Source: Acetobacter sp. CAG:977
Lineage (GTDB): Bacteria; Pseudomonadota; Alphaproteobacteria; CAAGCB01; CAG-977
Length of the DNA: 59,430 nt
Direction: 5' to 3'
NCBI GenBank assembly: GCA_000434295.1
Contig: HF994932.1
Location: 169,511-228,940 of the forward strand
The translations under genes were made by a program, and so were the position numbers. Every line of letters starts with the position of its first letter. Within the stretch, counting starts at the first letter, position 1. The notes under the pieces are model-generated. The model searched no databases. It was not told where the DNA came from and was given only the letters and a program-made list of their open reading frames with translations. This document shows, one piece after another, positions 18,896 to 28,629 of this stretch.

Positions 18896-18931
18896 TGTTC
18901 TTAAGCTCCTTGAGTGTTCTTTATTCTTTTA

Positions 18932-20074
18932 TTAAAGCGCTTCGGCTCCGGAAATAATTTCCGTCAGCTCGCTGGTAATCTGAGATTGGCGGCGCCTGTT
19001 ATACAACAGCGTCAAATCGTCTATGATATCGCCCGCATTATCCGTCGCGTTATCCATTGCCGTCATTCTGGCTCCGTTCTCCGAAGCCGCAGAATCCAAC
19101 GTCGAACGATAAATCAGCGTCGTCATCAGTTCCGGCAACATCGCTTTTAAAAGTATTTCCGGATTCGCAGGTTCAAAATCGTATTCCAAGGGATCCTTGA
19201 CATGAAGGGTTTCTTCAGCTTCGGAATTCAACACGTAATTAACCTGTGTCGTTCTGTAGCGTCCTTTAACCGCCGCCGCACGAACCTGCGCATTGCTCTT
19301 TTTGTTCGTTCGGGACGTTCCGAAACCTCCCTGAGTACGACCCCGCGCCGCCTGTTTCGACGGCCGGTCGATTTTGTATGTGTGTTCGGGGCTGTCGTCA
19401 AATCCCCACGGCGTTTCATCCGTAAAAGGCTGTAATACGCTTAACGGCTTTAACGGCAACAAAGAATCAATGCGGACTTCCTGAGATATCGCCGAATGAA
19501 ACTGGTTATACAAAACGGCACAAGCGTCTATCTCGCCGTCTTCGTACATGTCAAGAACACGCATACTGATGCGTTCCGCATTTCGACGCTGTTCCTTGGG
19601 ATTCGACGAAGCGTCCGTGCGAAATACAATCCTGTCCCCGTAGGAATGTTTCAGCATTTCATAAGCTTTGGTTCCGACGCAAATCAGACGGATTTCTTTC
19701 TTTTCCTTTTCCAAATGACGAATCAGCTGAACGGTTTTTTTAACAACGTTAATGTTAAATCCGCCGCACAAGCCGCGCGATGACGAAAATACGATAATCA
19801 AATACTTTTCCGCATTTTCCGCCCCTATCATTAATCGGGGCATTTCGTAGCGCGGCGGTTTGCCGTTCGCGATATCCGTTTCGCGGCAATAATCTATCGT
19901 CTTTGCCAATCGGGTGATAATGCGTGCCAAACTGGCCGCAAAATAACCCGATTCGGATAACGCTTCCTGCGATTGGCGCAATTTCGCCGCCGCAACCATC
20001 TTCATCGCCGACGTAATCTTGCGCGTCGACTTGATCGAGGCTATGCGGTTGCGAAGCTCTTTCAGATTGGCCAT
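18932..20074 (-). CDS. atpG: F1F0 ATP synthase gamma subunit with a large internal insertion
   Basis: Gamma is the central rotor shaft. Both ends are canonical: the N-terminal coiled coil (RIASIKSTRKITSAMKMVAA) and C-terminal coiled coil (ENGARMTAMDNATDNAGDII, then SQITSELTEIISGAEAL). The Rossmann-like middle has SSSRGLCGGFN. The protein is 380 residues against the usual 285-295. The excess is an insertion of about 75 residues (roughly 212-290) between LLPLKPL and DFEPANPEILL. It is rich in Arg, Lys, Gln, Gly and Thr (for example RPSKQAARGRTQGG) and looks partly disordered. The frame is continuous and the flanking operon is intact, so it is not a sequencing fusion in any obvious way. Confidence 0.96.
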   Translation of the reverse strand: MANLKELRNRIASIKSTRKITSAMKMVAAAKLRQSQEALSESGYFAASLARIITRLAKTIDYCRETDIANGKPPRYEMPRLMIGAENAEKYLIIVFSSSRGLCGGFNINVVKKTVQLIRHLEKEKKEIRLICVGTKAYEMLKHSYGDRIVFRTDASSNPKEQRRNAERISMRVLDMYEDGEIDACAVLYNQFHSAISQEVRIDSLLPLKPLSVLQPFTDETPWGFDDSPEHTYKIDRPSKQAARGRTQGGFGTSRTNKKSNAQVRAAAVKGRYRTTQVNYVLNSEAEETLHVKDPLEYDFEPANPEILLKAMLPELMTTLIYRSTLDSAASENGARMTAMDNATDNAGDIIDDLTLLYNRRRQSQITSELTEIISGAEAL

Positions 20075-20086
20075 TCTTTCCGTCCC

Positions 20087-21619
20087 TTAAGAAAACGTCT
20101 TGACAAAATCATCCAGAAAATAACGCAGGTCGTCTTCCGTATCCGGAGAAATGACTTTTTCATCCCGTATCGCTTCCAAAACCGAAGGAACCGACGCCTT
20201 TAGCGCTTCCAGCATTTCTTTTTCAAAACGCGCAATCTTGTCCACCGGCATGTCGTCAAGGTATCCCCGAATACCCGTAAATATCGAAACAACTTCTTCT
20301 TCCACCGGCATCGGATGATATTGCTTTTGCTTTAACAACTCGGTCAGACGCGCCCCGCGGTTCAAGAGCTTTTGCGTCGCAGGATCCAAATCCGACGCAA
20401 ATTGCGAAAATGCCGCCATCTCACGATATTGCGCCAATTCAAGCTTGATCGAGCCGGAAACCTGTTTCATCGCCTTTAACTGTGCCGCGGAACCGACGCG
20501 CGACACCGAAATGCCGACGTTCACTGCTGGGCGAACCCCTTGATAAAACAGAGAGCTTTCCAAAAATATCTGACCGTCCGTAATTGAAATAACATTCGTC
20601 GGAATATACGCCGAAACGTCACCTGCCTGCGTTTCAATGACAGGCAACGCCGTCAAAGAACCGCCGCCAAGCTTGTCATTCAGCTTTGCTCCGCGTTCCA
20701 AAAGACGGGAATGCAAATAAAACACGTCGCCCGGATACGCTTCGCGGCCGGGGGGACGGCGCAACAACAGGGACATCTGGCGGTATGCGACGGCGTGCTT
20801 TGACAAATCGTCGTAAAAAATAACGGCGTGCATTCCGTTATCGCGGAAATATTCGCCCATCGCGCACCCCGTGTACGGCGCGATAAACTGCAACGGTGCC
20901 GCTTCGGAAGCCGATGCCGAAACGATAATCGTGTATTCCAAAGCCCCGTACTGTTCCAACGTATGTGCAACCTGAGCCACCGTACTGCGCTTTTGTCCGA
21001 CCGCAACATAAATGCAGAACAGTTTTTCCTTATCGCTTTTTGCCGCGTCGTTCAGTTTCTTTTGATTCAGAATCGTATCCAAAATAATCGCGGTTTTGCC
21101 CGTTTGGCGGTCGCCGATGATCAATTCGCGCTGCCCGCGTCCGATGGGAATCAAAGAATCTATCGCCTTTAAGCCAGTTTGCAACGGCTCATGCACGCTT
21201 TTGCGGGTAATAATGCCGGGAGCCTTGACGTCAACGGCGCGCATTTCAGCCGCTTCTATCTTTCCTTTGCCGTCAATCGGATTTCCCAAAGCGTCAACGA
21301 CACGCCCCAGCAAAGCCGGTCCGACGGGAGCACTGACAATCGTTCCCGTACGCTTAACGACGTCGCCTTCGTGAATGTCGGCGTCTTCGCCGAACACAAC
21401 CGCGCCGACGTTATCCGTTTCCAAATTCAACGCCATTCCTTTGACGCCGCTTTGAAATTCCAACAATTCCCCCGCTTCGACTTTATCAAGCCCGTAGATG
21501 CGCGCGATACCGTCCCCGACCGACAAAACACGACCGATTTCATATGTTTCCGCCGCGGCATTAAAATTTTCGATGCGTTCCTTTAATAAAGACGATATTT
21601 CCGTCGCTTGAAGATTCAT
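20087..21619 (-). CDS. atpA: F1F0 ATP synthase alpha subunit
   Basis: This is the non-catalytic nucleotide-binding F1 subunit. The 510-residue protein has the P-loop GDRQTGKTA near 168-176, IYVAVGQKRSTVAQV, MGEYFRDNGMHAVIFYDDLSKHA, LLLRRPPGREAYPGD and the conserved GISVSRVGSAAQ. Its ATG overlaps the atpH stop by 4 nt. Length and motifs are normal. Confidence 0.98.
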   Translation of the reverse strand: MNLQATEISSLLKERIENFNAAAETYEIGRVLSVGDGIARIYGLDKVEAGELLEFQSGVKGMALNLETDNVGAVVFGEDADIHEGDVVKRTGTIVSAPVGPALLGRVVDALGNPIDGKGKIEAAEMRAVDVKAPGIITRKSVHEPLQTGLKAIDSLIPIGRGQRELIIGDRQTGKTAIILDTILNQKKLNDAAKSDKEKLFCIYVAVGQKRSTVAQVAHTLEQYGALEYTIIVSASASEAAPLQFIAPYTGCAMGEYFRDNGMHAVIFYDDLSKHAVAYRQMSLLLRRPPGREAYPGDVFYLHSRLLERGAKLNDKLGGGSLTALPVIETQAGDVSAYIPTNVISITDGQIFLESSLFYQGVRPAVNVGISVSRVGSAAQLKAMKQVSGSIKLELAQYREMAAFSQFASDLDPATQKLLNRGARLTELLKQKQYHPMPVEEEVVSIFTGIRGYLDDMPVDKIARFEKEMLEALKASVPSVLEAIRDEKVISPDTEDDLRYFLDDFVKTFS

Positions 21620-22179
21620 ACGCCGACACCTTTCATTATTAAATCAAGCCTTTTTATTTTAGTCCGTACGGACGCATCAACCATCCGCGAACCGACCTGA
21701 ACCGTCAAACCGCCGATCAACCCTTTGTCAACCGAAGTTTCCAAACGGATTTTCTTGTTAAAAAACTTTGCCAAAACATCCGTTAAACGCCGGCGAAGCC
21801 CGTCATCCAACGGAAAAGCCGAAACAACGCGGACAGGCAGTATCCCGCACTGTTCTTCATACATCGCTTCAAATGCGGCAACAATCTTGTCAAATACGTT
21901 TAAACGCGAATTTTGCGCCAGTACACCCAAAAAATTCGCCGTCGTTTCGCTAAACCCGGCCCGTTCGCTTAATGCCGCCATGCCGGACACGCAATCCTTT
22001 TCGGAAAATACGCGGGAATTCATCAATTCCTTTAATTCCGCACTTTCCGAAACAAATCCCTGAACCGCATGCAATTCTTCCAAAATCTGTTCTGTTTGTC
22101 CTTTTTCGGAAGCACAGCCGAACAATGCCGAAGCATATCGCTTTGCCAACTCCGCTTTATTTATCGCTTTAGAAGACAT
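21616..22179 (-). CDS. atpH: F1F0 ATP synthase delta subunit
   Basis: Delta links F1 to the peripheral stalk. The 187-residue protein starts ELAKRYASALFGCA (the typical YAxALF motif), continues through a helical N-terminal domain, and ends with VDKGLIGGLTVQVGSRMVDASV, the family's C-terminal signature. It is the first gene of atpHAGDC. F0 genes are absent here, as expected for alphaproteobacteria, where they form a separate operon. Confidence 0.95.
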   Translation of the reverse strand: MSSKAINKAELAKRYASALFGCASEKGQTEQILEELHAVQGFVSESAELKELMNSRVFSEKDCVSGMAALSERAGFSETTANFLGVLAQNSRLNVFDKIVAAFEAMYEEQCGILPVRVVSAFPLDDGLRRRLTDVLAKFFNKKIRLETSVDKGLIGGLTVQVGSRMVDASVRTKIKRLDLIMKGVGV

Positions 22180-22222
22180 TAATCCCTTCCTGTTTCAGGC
22201 TTTTTGAAAGCCGACCGACCCG

Positions 22223-22250
22223 GTTATACCAAGAATCAGACGGTCTTCAA
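22223..22250 (-). promoter_or_regulatory. Predicted promoter of the atpHAGDC operon
   Basis: On the minus strand TTGAAG (22245-22250) and TATAAC (22223-22228) are 16 nt apart, a good sigma70-type pair. The predicted start near 22216 gives a leader of about 37 nt before atpH. Confidence 0.5.
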
Positions 22251-22389
22251 ACTGAATACTTTAGAGAAAGACTTTCCAAAAATCCAGATTTTTTCTTACG
22301 CCTTTTTTAGTACACTTGCCAATTACGCATTTACACCGCATCGCCGAAAAGGATAAACTGTAAAATCATTAACTTGAGCGAGGATCAAA

Positions 22390-23784
22390 ATGCCCTTGGC
22401 CGAAAAATCGAAAAAAAACGATGACGAACTCGTCTGGAACGAAGTCCCTCACCTGATCGACCCGATCTATAAAATCGACGAACGTCCCGACAGCATTTGG
22501 GAATCTTTGCTCTACGGATGGCAGCACACCCTTATTGATATGGGAACACCCCTGGTTCTGCCCATCGCCGTCGCCGCCGCTCTTAAACTGTCCCCGGAAC
22601 AAAGTATCGCCATGATCAGTGCGACGTTGTTCGTCATGGGAATCAGCACATTGCTCCAATCAACTTTCGGAAACAGGCTGCCCGTCATTCAGGGACCTTG
22701 CAGCACAACAGGCGCCGCCATCATTTCCATGGCTGCCATTTTTCCTCCTTCCGCCATTTGGGGCGCCATCTTCGTTTGCGGCTTTATTGAATTCGTCGTC
22801 GGATGGTCGGGACTGTTAAAATATATCCGCGTCTTGTTCCCGATGACCGTCGCAGGGCTTGTCATTACCTGCATCGGCTTGAACCTCGGCATGCTGGGCG
22901 TCAGCTGGGTCGTCGAAGGCGCTAAGGCGACAAATATGTTTCTGGGCGCCGCCGTAATTATCTTAACCTGCATCCTGCGATTTCTGTGCCCGAATATATT
23001 AAAAGGCATCCTGTCCAGAGGGTCGATCCTGTTTTCCATCCTGATCATCGGATTGGGCGTCGCGCCGTTTTTGGAAAACATTAACTGGCACGAAGTCGCC
23101 GTCAGACCTTGGTTCGCGTTGCCCGAACTCTTTCCTTTCGGAACGCCGCTTCACGGTTGGACCTTCGTCGAAGGTGCCATATTGGGATTGTTGGTCGCCA
23201 TTATCGGTTCGGTCGTCGAAATGTTGGGCGATTTCGCCGCAACTTCCGCCGTTTGCGGCGTCCCTTATCGCGTTTCCCATATCAATAAAGGCGTCAGAAC
23301 CATCGGTTTGTGCAATATGATCGCCCCCTTGCTCGGATCCGTCAGCGTAACAAGCTACAGCCAAAATTCGGGGTTAATCGCAAATACCAGAATCGCCAGC
23401 CGCTTCGTCATACAAATCGGAGCCTGCTTTATCATCCTTTACGGTTTGTGTCCGAAATTCGCGGCTTTGCTCGCCGTAATCCCTCAGGCCGTCCAAGGCG
23501 GCGTGTTCGTTCTGGTGTGCTGTTCGATTACCGTCGCGGGGCTCGAGCTGTTGCATACCGTGCCGCAAACGGACGCCAATAAAATGGTCATCGGTTTAAC
23601 TCTGCTTTTCGCTTTGGGTACACCCGCCTATTTCAATATGCCGGAACATGCGGCGCTGATTCGTGACTTCCCCGTTTTTGCTAAACTGTTGCTTTCAAAC
23701 AGCATCATTCTGGCCGTCGTAACGGGAACATTCCTGAATGTCCTGATTAACCATATTTTGTTGAGATTCGTGCCGAACAAATAG
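22390..23784 (+). CDS. NCS2 family nucleobase permease (uracil/xanthine type)
   Basis: The 464-residue membrane protein has about 12-14 hydrophobic segments and NCS2 signatures. These are the transmembrane 3 region with a Gln-rich IQGPCSTTGAA, the IGSVVEMLGDFAATSAVCG segment carrying the conserved acidic residue, and the SVTSYSQNSGLIANTRIASR signature of the xanthine/uracil group. It probably imports a purine or pyrimidine base with protons. The Glu and Asn pattern suggests xanthine/urate rather than uracil, but this is uncertain. GAGGATC precedes the ATG. It is divergent from the ATPase operon. Confidence 0.88.
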   Translation: MPLAEKSKKNDDELVWNEVPHLIDPIYKIDERPDSIWESLLYGWQHTLIDMGTPLVLPIAVAAALKLSPEQSIAMISATLFVMGISTLLQSTFGNRLPVIQGPCSTTGAAIISMAAIFPPSAIWGAIFVCGFIEFVVGWSGLLKYIRVLFPMTVAGLVITCIGLNLGMLGVSWVVEGAKATNMFLGAAVIILTCILRFLCPNILKGILSRGSILFSILIIGLGVAPFLENINWHEVAVRPWFALPELFPFGTPLHGWTFVEGAILGLLVAIIGSVVEMLGDFAATSAVCGVPYRVSHINKGVRTIGLCNMIAPLLGSVSVTSYSQNSGLIANTRIASRFVIQIGACFIILYGLCPKFAALLAVIPQAVQGGVFVLVCCSITVAGLELLHTVPQTDANKMVIGLTLLFALGTPAYFNMPEHAALIRDFPVFAKLLLSNSIILAVVTGTFLNVLINHILLRFVPNK

Positions 23785-23847
23785 CGCTTGCCATTCCCGC
23801 TTGACTGTTGCTAAACTCCTGAAACTTTTGTTTTTGAGGAGTTGGCT

Positions 23848-26034
23848 ATGTTCGCCCTGTTTAACCTGACGGTCTTTGTCAGCGCTTTTTTGCTGTTCGT
23901 CGTACAACCGATGAGCGCAAATATATTAATGCCGAAAGTCGGCGGATCGCCCAATATTTGGAACGCTTGCACGGTTTTTTTCCAAACGGCGCTGCTGTTC
24001 GGCTACGCTTATTCTTACTTTATTACCGAAAAACTGAACGTTAAAAAACAGCTCCTGCTTCATTCTGTTATCTTGATTTGTGCCGCATTTTTAATGTCTT
24101 CGGATTTTAAGGGGCTGGACGTTTCTTCTTTAAATCCCGTTTCGGATGTTTTGACGGCTTTGTTTAAAAGCATCGCCGTTCCTTTCATTTTGCTGTCCGC
24201 AACTTCGCCGTTGTTGCAAAGATGGCTGTCCCTGTCAAATTCAAAACACAGCGCAACACCTTACTCCCTTTATGTTTCCAGCAATATAGGCAGCTTGGTT
24301 TCCTTGTTGCTCTATCCCGCCGTCATCGAACATTTTATGACTTTTTCCGTTCAGGGAAAAACTTGGCACTATTCTTTCTTTGCTTTCGTTGCTCTGATTT
24401 GCCTGACGGCCTTTTTATTGAACAGACGCGGATTAAACGAAGAAAACGTTAAAAAAACCGAATCTTCCGAAACGTCAAAATGTCCTGTCGCCGTCATGGG
24501 AAGCTGGGTTCTGTTCGCTTTTATCCCTTCAAGCCTGATGTTGGGCGTTACAAACCATATCTCTGTCGATATCGGCGGATTGCCGTTCTTGTGGGTTATT
24601 CCCTTATCCCTTTATTTGCTTTCTTTTATTTTGACGTTCTCGGGAATTTATACGGCAAAAGTCGAAAGCTGCTTCCGTTTTCTGGCTCTGGTCGGTTTGT
24701 TCGCAGTCCCGTATATGTTTTATACTCAGGACTTTACAAGCTCGTTGCCTCATAATGTCTTGTTAATCGTCATTCATTGCGCCTTTTATTTCGTTTTTTC
24801 CGTTTATTGTCACGGGATATTGGCCGGGCGAAAACCAGCCCCGGAAAAACTGACTTTGTTCTATTTGTGCCTCTCGGTCGGCGGCGCTTTGGGCGGTATG
24901 TTCAATACGTTCGCGGCTCCGGTACTTTTTTCTTCCTATGCGGAATATCCGCTCTTGCTGTTCATGACGGCTCCCTTCCTGTTCGGAAAATCACCCAAAC
25001 CGCTGGTATATTCCCTTTTAACCGCAGCGGCTTTGTTCGTCGGATATAAACTCCAGCTTTCTGCCGTCGGCATCTTTAAAAAGTACCCTTACCTGATATT
25101 TGTCGCATCAGCTTTGGCGTTCCTGTCTATGGCCGTCTTTGTAATAACAAAAAAATCCGTTGCACTGATTCCTTTTGCTTTTTGCTCGTCTCTGTTCTTT
25201 CTGAACAACGGGTGGAGACATATCGAGCTTTTCGCAACAAGGAATTTCTTCGGCCAAATCAAAATAACAAAAATGATTTTGCCCAACACCGTCGAATTGT
25301 TGCAAGGAACAACCGTTCACGGCAGGCAACAGCTGGATTTCGCAAATAAACCACTCGCCGATCCCGCAGTCTATTACGGAAAAGAGTCCCCCGTCGAAGA
25401 TTTTTTTACGATTTTCAATAAACGCTCCGCCCCGCAAAACATTGCCTTGATGGGATTGGGCGGAGGCGCTTTGCTGTGCTACCCGAAGTCTGAAGACACT
25501 CAATCCGTCTTTGAAATCGATCCGGACATCATCAAGATTTCAACGGAGCAAAAATTCTTTACCTTCATGGACGAATGCGCGCCAAAAGCAAAAATTTACG
25601 AAGGCGACGCCAGAATAGAAATTTCCAAAATACCTGACGCTTCGTATGATCTGATTATATTTGACGCGTTCAGCTCTCATTTTATTCCCGCCCACCTGAT
25701 TACCAAAGAAGCTTTGCAGGTTTATCTGTCAAAATTAAAACCGAACGGTCTGATTTTGTTCCATATCAGCGCACGCCTGTTCGACGTCGAAAGCATTTTG
25801 TCAAAGCTGGCTCAAGAAAGCGGAAACATCTTTATCGTCAGAACCGGCGGTAAAAGTTACGGAGAAAAAACGGCTCCGCGCTGGGGAGTTTTCGGAAATA
25901 AAAATATTCCGGAAATACGCTCTTTGCTGAAACAATCAACATGGCGCCCCGCAAAACACACGGACGAAACGCCGATCTGGACGGATGATTTTCATAACTT
26001 GCTTGGAATTTTACGAAACACGGAAGAATTCTGA
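23848..26034 (+). CDS. Membrane-fused spermidine synthase-like protein
   Basis: The 728-residue protein has an N-terminal and central membrane part (roughly 1-450, about 11-12 hydrophobic segments) fused to a C-terminal SAM/dcSAM-binding Rossmann domain (about 530-700). The latter shows MGLGGGALLC, the acidic FEIDPDI, EGDARIEI and YDLIIFDAFSSHFIPAHL, with the Asp expected for aminopropyltransferases. The fusion is known in many bacteria but its reaction is mostly untested, so polyamine synthesis is plausible, not shown. The ATG at 23848 was chosen over a TTG 6 nt upstream because GAGGAG is correctly spaced. A terminator follows. Confidence 0.8.
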   Translation: MFALFNLTVFVSAFLLFVVQPMSANILMPKVGGSPNIWNACTVFFQTALLFGYAYSYFITEKLNVKKQLLLHSVILICAAFLMSSDFKGLDVSSLNPVSDVLTALFKSIAVPFILLSATSPLLQRWLSLSNSKHSATPYSLYVSSNIGSLVSLLLYPAVIEHFMTFSVQGKTWHYSFFAFVALICLTAFLLNRRGLNEENVKKTESSETSKCPVAVMGSWVLFAFIPSSLMLGVTNHISVDIGGLPFLWVIPLSLYLLSFILTFSGIYTAKVESCFRFLALVGLFAVPYMFYTQDFTSSLPHNVLLIVIHCAFYFVFSVYCHGILAGRKPAPEKLTLFYLCLSVGGALGGMFNTFAAPVLFSSYAEYPLLLFMTAPFLFGKSPKPLVYSLLTAAALFVGYKLQLSAVGIFKKYPYLIFVASALAFLSMAVFVITKKSVALIPFAFCSSLFFLNNGWRHIELFATRNFFGQIKITKMILPNTVELLQGTTVHGRQQLDFANKPLADPAVYYGKESPVEDFFTIFNKRSAPQNIALMGLGGGALLCYPKSEDTQSVFEIDPDIIKISTEQKFFTFMDECAPKAKIYEGDARIEISKIPDASYDLIIFDAFSSHFIPAHLITKEALQVYLSKLKPNGLILFHISARLFDVESILSKLAQESGNIFIVRTGGKSYGEKTAPRWGVFGNKNIPEIRSLLKQSTWRPAKHTDETPIWTDDFHNLLGILRNTEEF

Positions 26035-26040
26035 CATAAA

Positions 26041-26068
26041 AAATCCCCCGCCGAAAAGCGGGGGATTT
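26041..26068. terminator. Bidirectional intrinsic terminator
   Basis: A perfect 11-bp stem (AAATCCCCCGC / GCGGGGGATTT) with a 6-nt loop lies between the converging spermidine synthase-like gene and the last gene of the secretion cluster. A-rich and T-rich flanks serve both strands. Confidence 0.9.
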
Positions 26069-26079
26069 TGCATTCATAC

Positions 26080-27831
26080 TCAGATGACCGGGCATCCGAC
26101 CGGAGGCACGGGATCAAAGTCTTCCGCATCTTCGTTATCTGCGGTCAGACTTTCTTCATAAGTTTTATTTGCCTCGGCGTCCGCGATTGCCGTTTTTATC
26201 AAAGAATCGATTTCTTCGGCATTATCACGGGATACGGAAACCATGAATTCGCTGTCTTTTGACAACGCGTTCAGCGTTTGAGTTTCTTCGGCAATCATCT
26301 GTTTAACCGAATCAAACAAGTCGCTTGCGAAATCGCTCTGGATTTTAGCCATCATCGCCTGAGCCGAAGAGATTTTGTTCTTTTGCAACATTTCAAGCCG
26401 GTTCAAAGCTTCTTGATAATCGGCATCGTTCGACAAATCAAAGCCGGCTCGCGGCGTATAACCGTTTTGAGTCAGCACCGAAACCACGCTTTCATTCATT
26501 TCTTTAACAGCAATTTCAGCCTGTTCTTTCATCGGCAACAGTTGTTCTTCGGCGTTTTTCAGCGCCAGATAAGAACTGATGCGGTTCGTTGTCAAAGGTA
26601 TCGGCAACATCGGATTGCCTTTAGAATCCTTTTTCACTTCGCCCGTCGCCGCGTCGTACGTATTCGGACGATAGCGAACCGTATTGCCGCTGCGTTCGAC
26701 CAGATTCGCCATTTCGCCGCCGTTGTTAAAGTTGTCTATGGACTGCGTAACTTTAAGCCACGGATCCGGCAAAGCGGAACCCAATTCGGGCAATTGCTTT
26801 TCGGTCGTCGTAATGTACACGATCTCGCGCCAAGGCGGCAACGGAGACTGCGGCAAAGCCGGCGCCGACAAATCAGGCTGAGAATATCCCGGCTTTAATG
26901 TCAGCTGAGACAGTTGTTGTACCAACTGCTGATGCTGAGTTGCCAAAGAGCCTTTTTGAACTCTGGGGCAGTTTTGGGCTTTTCCGTTTGCAGAAGCCCC
27001 GCACCAAACTTCATCAATATTTGATGACGATGCACTGTAATTACTTCCTTTTTCCGTCGGCGCGGGAATTTCGCCGCTATAATACGTAGACGGTAAATAC
27101 CCTTTTTCGCTGTCGCTGACGGAAGGAATTTTTATCGTAACATCGTCAGGAATAAGATACGCCCTGATAATCTTGGCATACTTCTTTTGCAAATAAACGT
27201 CATAAACGTGCTTTTGGTCTTCCCACGGCTTGAATTCGCCCTTGACCTTGCCCCATTTTGACGGATGAGCGTACACGTCTTTTAAGACTTCGGCTCCGAC
27301 GTCCCAACGGACTTTCGCGTACTGATCCAAATCGTCCATATCCGAATTCAATGCATCTTCCGACATTTTTGAAAGATCTACGTTTTCCGGATCAACCCCG
27401 TTATCCATAGCCCCGGAAGCATCAGCCAATGCCGTTGCCGCACTGTCTTCAGCCCATGCCGACATTTTTTCCCATACTTCGTCGGGATTTGAAAAAGACT
27501 GAGACAGCTGTTGTTTGTTGCATGAAATATTTTGGTTTAAACGATTGACCGTTTCATTGTATTGATCGATCGTCTCTTTATGTTTTTTCAAAACCTTTTG
27601 GTTTGAAAGCAGTGACACGGCTGCCGAATGCAATGAGATGGCATCATTGACTTCATCCTTTGCTTCGTTCAATCGCGGATATTGTTCCAAAGCTTTATTT
27701 TCCACGGCGGGCTTTGGTTCAACCGCTTTAAATGAAAAATCCTGAGCTGCAGATACGGCACCGGGCAGAAAGCCTGCCGAGATGACCGTAAAGGCCGCCA
27801 GTGTCTTTTTTAACGAGCTTTTCATGTCCAT
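26080..27831 (-). CDS. Large secreted protein of unknown function, last gene of the VirB-type cluster
   Basis: The 583-residue product has a signal peptide (about 1-29, AGFLPGAVSAAQD) and no further membrane segment. It is rich in Gln, Asn, Ser and acidic residues, with helical stretches near 50-120 and 420-560. The middle region holds Cys residues (WCGASANGKAQNCPR, plus NISCNKQ) that could pair in the periplasm. The tail is very acidic and ends VPPVGCPVI. I do not recognise a family. It follows four other secreted-protein genes and ends at a terminator, so it is probably an exported or surface part of the same apparatus. Confidence 0.75.
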   Translation of the reverse strand: MDMKSSLKKTLAAFTVISAGFLPGAVSAAQDFSFKAVEPKPAVENKALEQYPRLNEAKDEVNDAISLHSAAVSLLSNQKVLKKHKETIDQYNETVNRLNQNISCNKQQLSQSFSNPDEVWEKMSAWAEDSAATALADASGAMDNGVDPENVDLSKMSEDALNSDMDDLDQYAKVRWDVGAEVLKDVYAHPSKWGKVKGEFKPWEDQKHVYDVYLQKKYAKIIRAYLIPDDVTIKIPSVSDSEKGYLPSTYYSGEIPAPTEKGSNYSASSSNIDEVWCGASANGKAQNCPRVQKGSLATQHQQLVQQLSQLTLKPGYSQPDLSAPALPQSPLPPWREIVYITTTEKQLPELGSALPDPWLKVTQSIDNFNNGGEMANLVERSGNTVRYRPNTYDAATGEVKKDSKGNPMLPIPLTTNRISSYLALKNAEEQLLPMKEQAEIAVKEMNESVVSVLTQNGYTPRAGFDLSNDADYQEALNRLEMLQKNKISSAQAMMAKIQSDFASDLFDSVKQMIAEETQTLNALSKDSEFMVSVSRDNAEEIDSLIKTAIADAEANKTYEESLTADNEDAEDFDPVPPVGCPVI

Positions 27832-27864
27832 TCTCCTATCCTTGTTCTGCCAAAAGCAGTTGAA

Positions 27865-28629
27865 TTACATTGCCCCCAAAATAGGTCTGTTCAAGATAAT
27901 GCCTCCATTTGACAATTGTCCTGCCATTTCCATTTGAAGTTTGGCTGCCAACAATTCGTTGTACAACAGGGTCAACTGGTACTCCATCTGAGTCGCCGCG
28001 TAATTTGCCCTTAATGATTTCTTAAAGTCGGAAGCTTCTTTCAAACGGTTTGTCACATGTTCGGCATAAACGGATACGTTCTTAAATTTATCCTGGAACG
28101 CTGCCAGAAATCCGGCTATTTCTACCGCATTGTTGTATTTGAACATTCCTGCCTGATATTGCATGATTCCTCTGTCATGAACAGACAAGCTTTCCGATTC
28201 TTCCCATGCGGGGCGAACAAAAAGCACTTCTATTGCTTTTGCCACGGCCATCGGATCCGTCGTATCAATGTCGGGAAAGCCTTCCAAAGAGAGATAGGGT
28301 TGGCTTTCGGGTTTTGTTTCCAATTCGGGGTAATCGGGTTTATCCGTCGATACGGGCGACGTTGCGTTATCACCGCGGATTTCTTTCATCTTCTGATCCG
28401 CCAGTTTTTTAAGTTGAGCCTGAGCTTCCTTTTGCAAAGTCGCCGGAACATGGGGAATAATGCCCGGTATAGAAACAAAATCCATAACCGGAAAACCCGG
28501 TGTCGCCTTCAGCAACATCTTAAACAAACAAATCGGGTTCAACGGAACGCACGCCTGAGACGGCATCGGAAACGCCGAACACAAAAGTACGATAAAAAGC
28601 GTCTTTTTCAGCTTATTCCAGTACAACAT
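27865..28629 (-). CDS. Secreted protein of unknown function in the VirB-type cluster
   Basis: The 254-residue product has a signal peptide (about 1-26, CSAFPMPSQACVPLNP) with Cys residues just after the cleavage site. A low-complexity acidic linker follows (about 90-125) and then a helical C-terminal half. The helical part (AVEIAGFLAAFQDKFKNV, then TQMEYQLTLLYNELLAAKL) is long and amphipathic, as in VirB5/TrbJ-like proteins. Similarity is not strong enough to name it. Its start overlaps the previous gene by 17 nt, implying coupled translation. Confidence 0.75.
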   Translation of the reverse strand: MLYWNKLKKTLFIVLLCSAFPMPSQACVPLNPICLFKMLLKATPGFPVMDFVSIPGIIPHVPATLQKEAQAQLKKLADQKMKEIRGDNATSPVSTDKPDYPELETKPESQPYLSLEGFPDIDTTDPMAVAKAIEVLFVRPAWEESESLSVHDRGIMQYQAGMFKYNNAVEIAGFLAAFQDKFKNVSVYAEHVTNRLKEASDFKKSLRANYAATQMEYQLTLLYNELLAAKLQMEMAGQLSNGGIILNRPILGAM

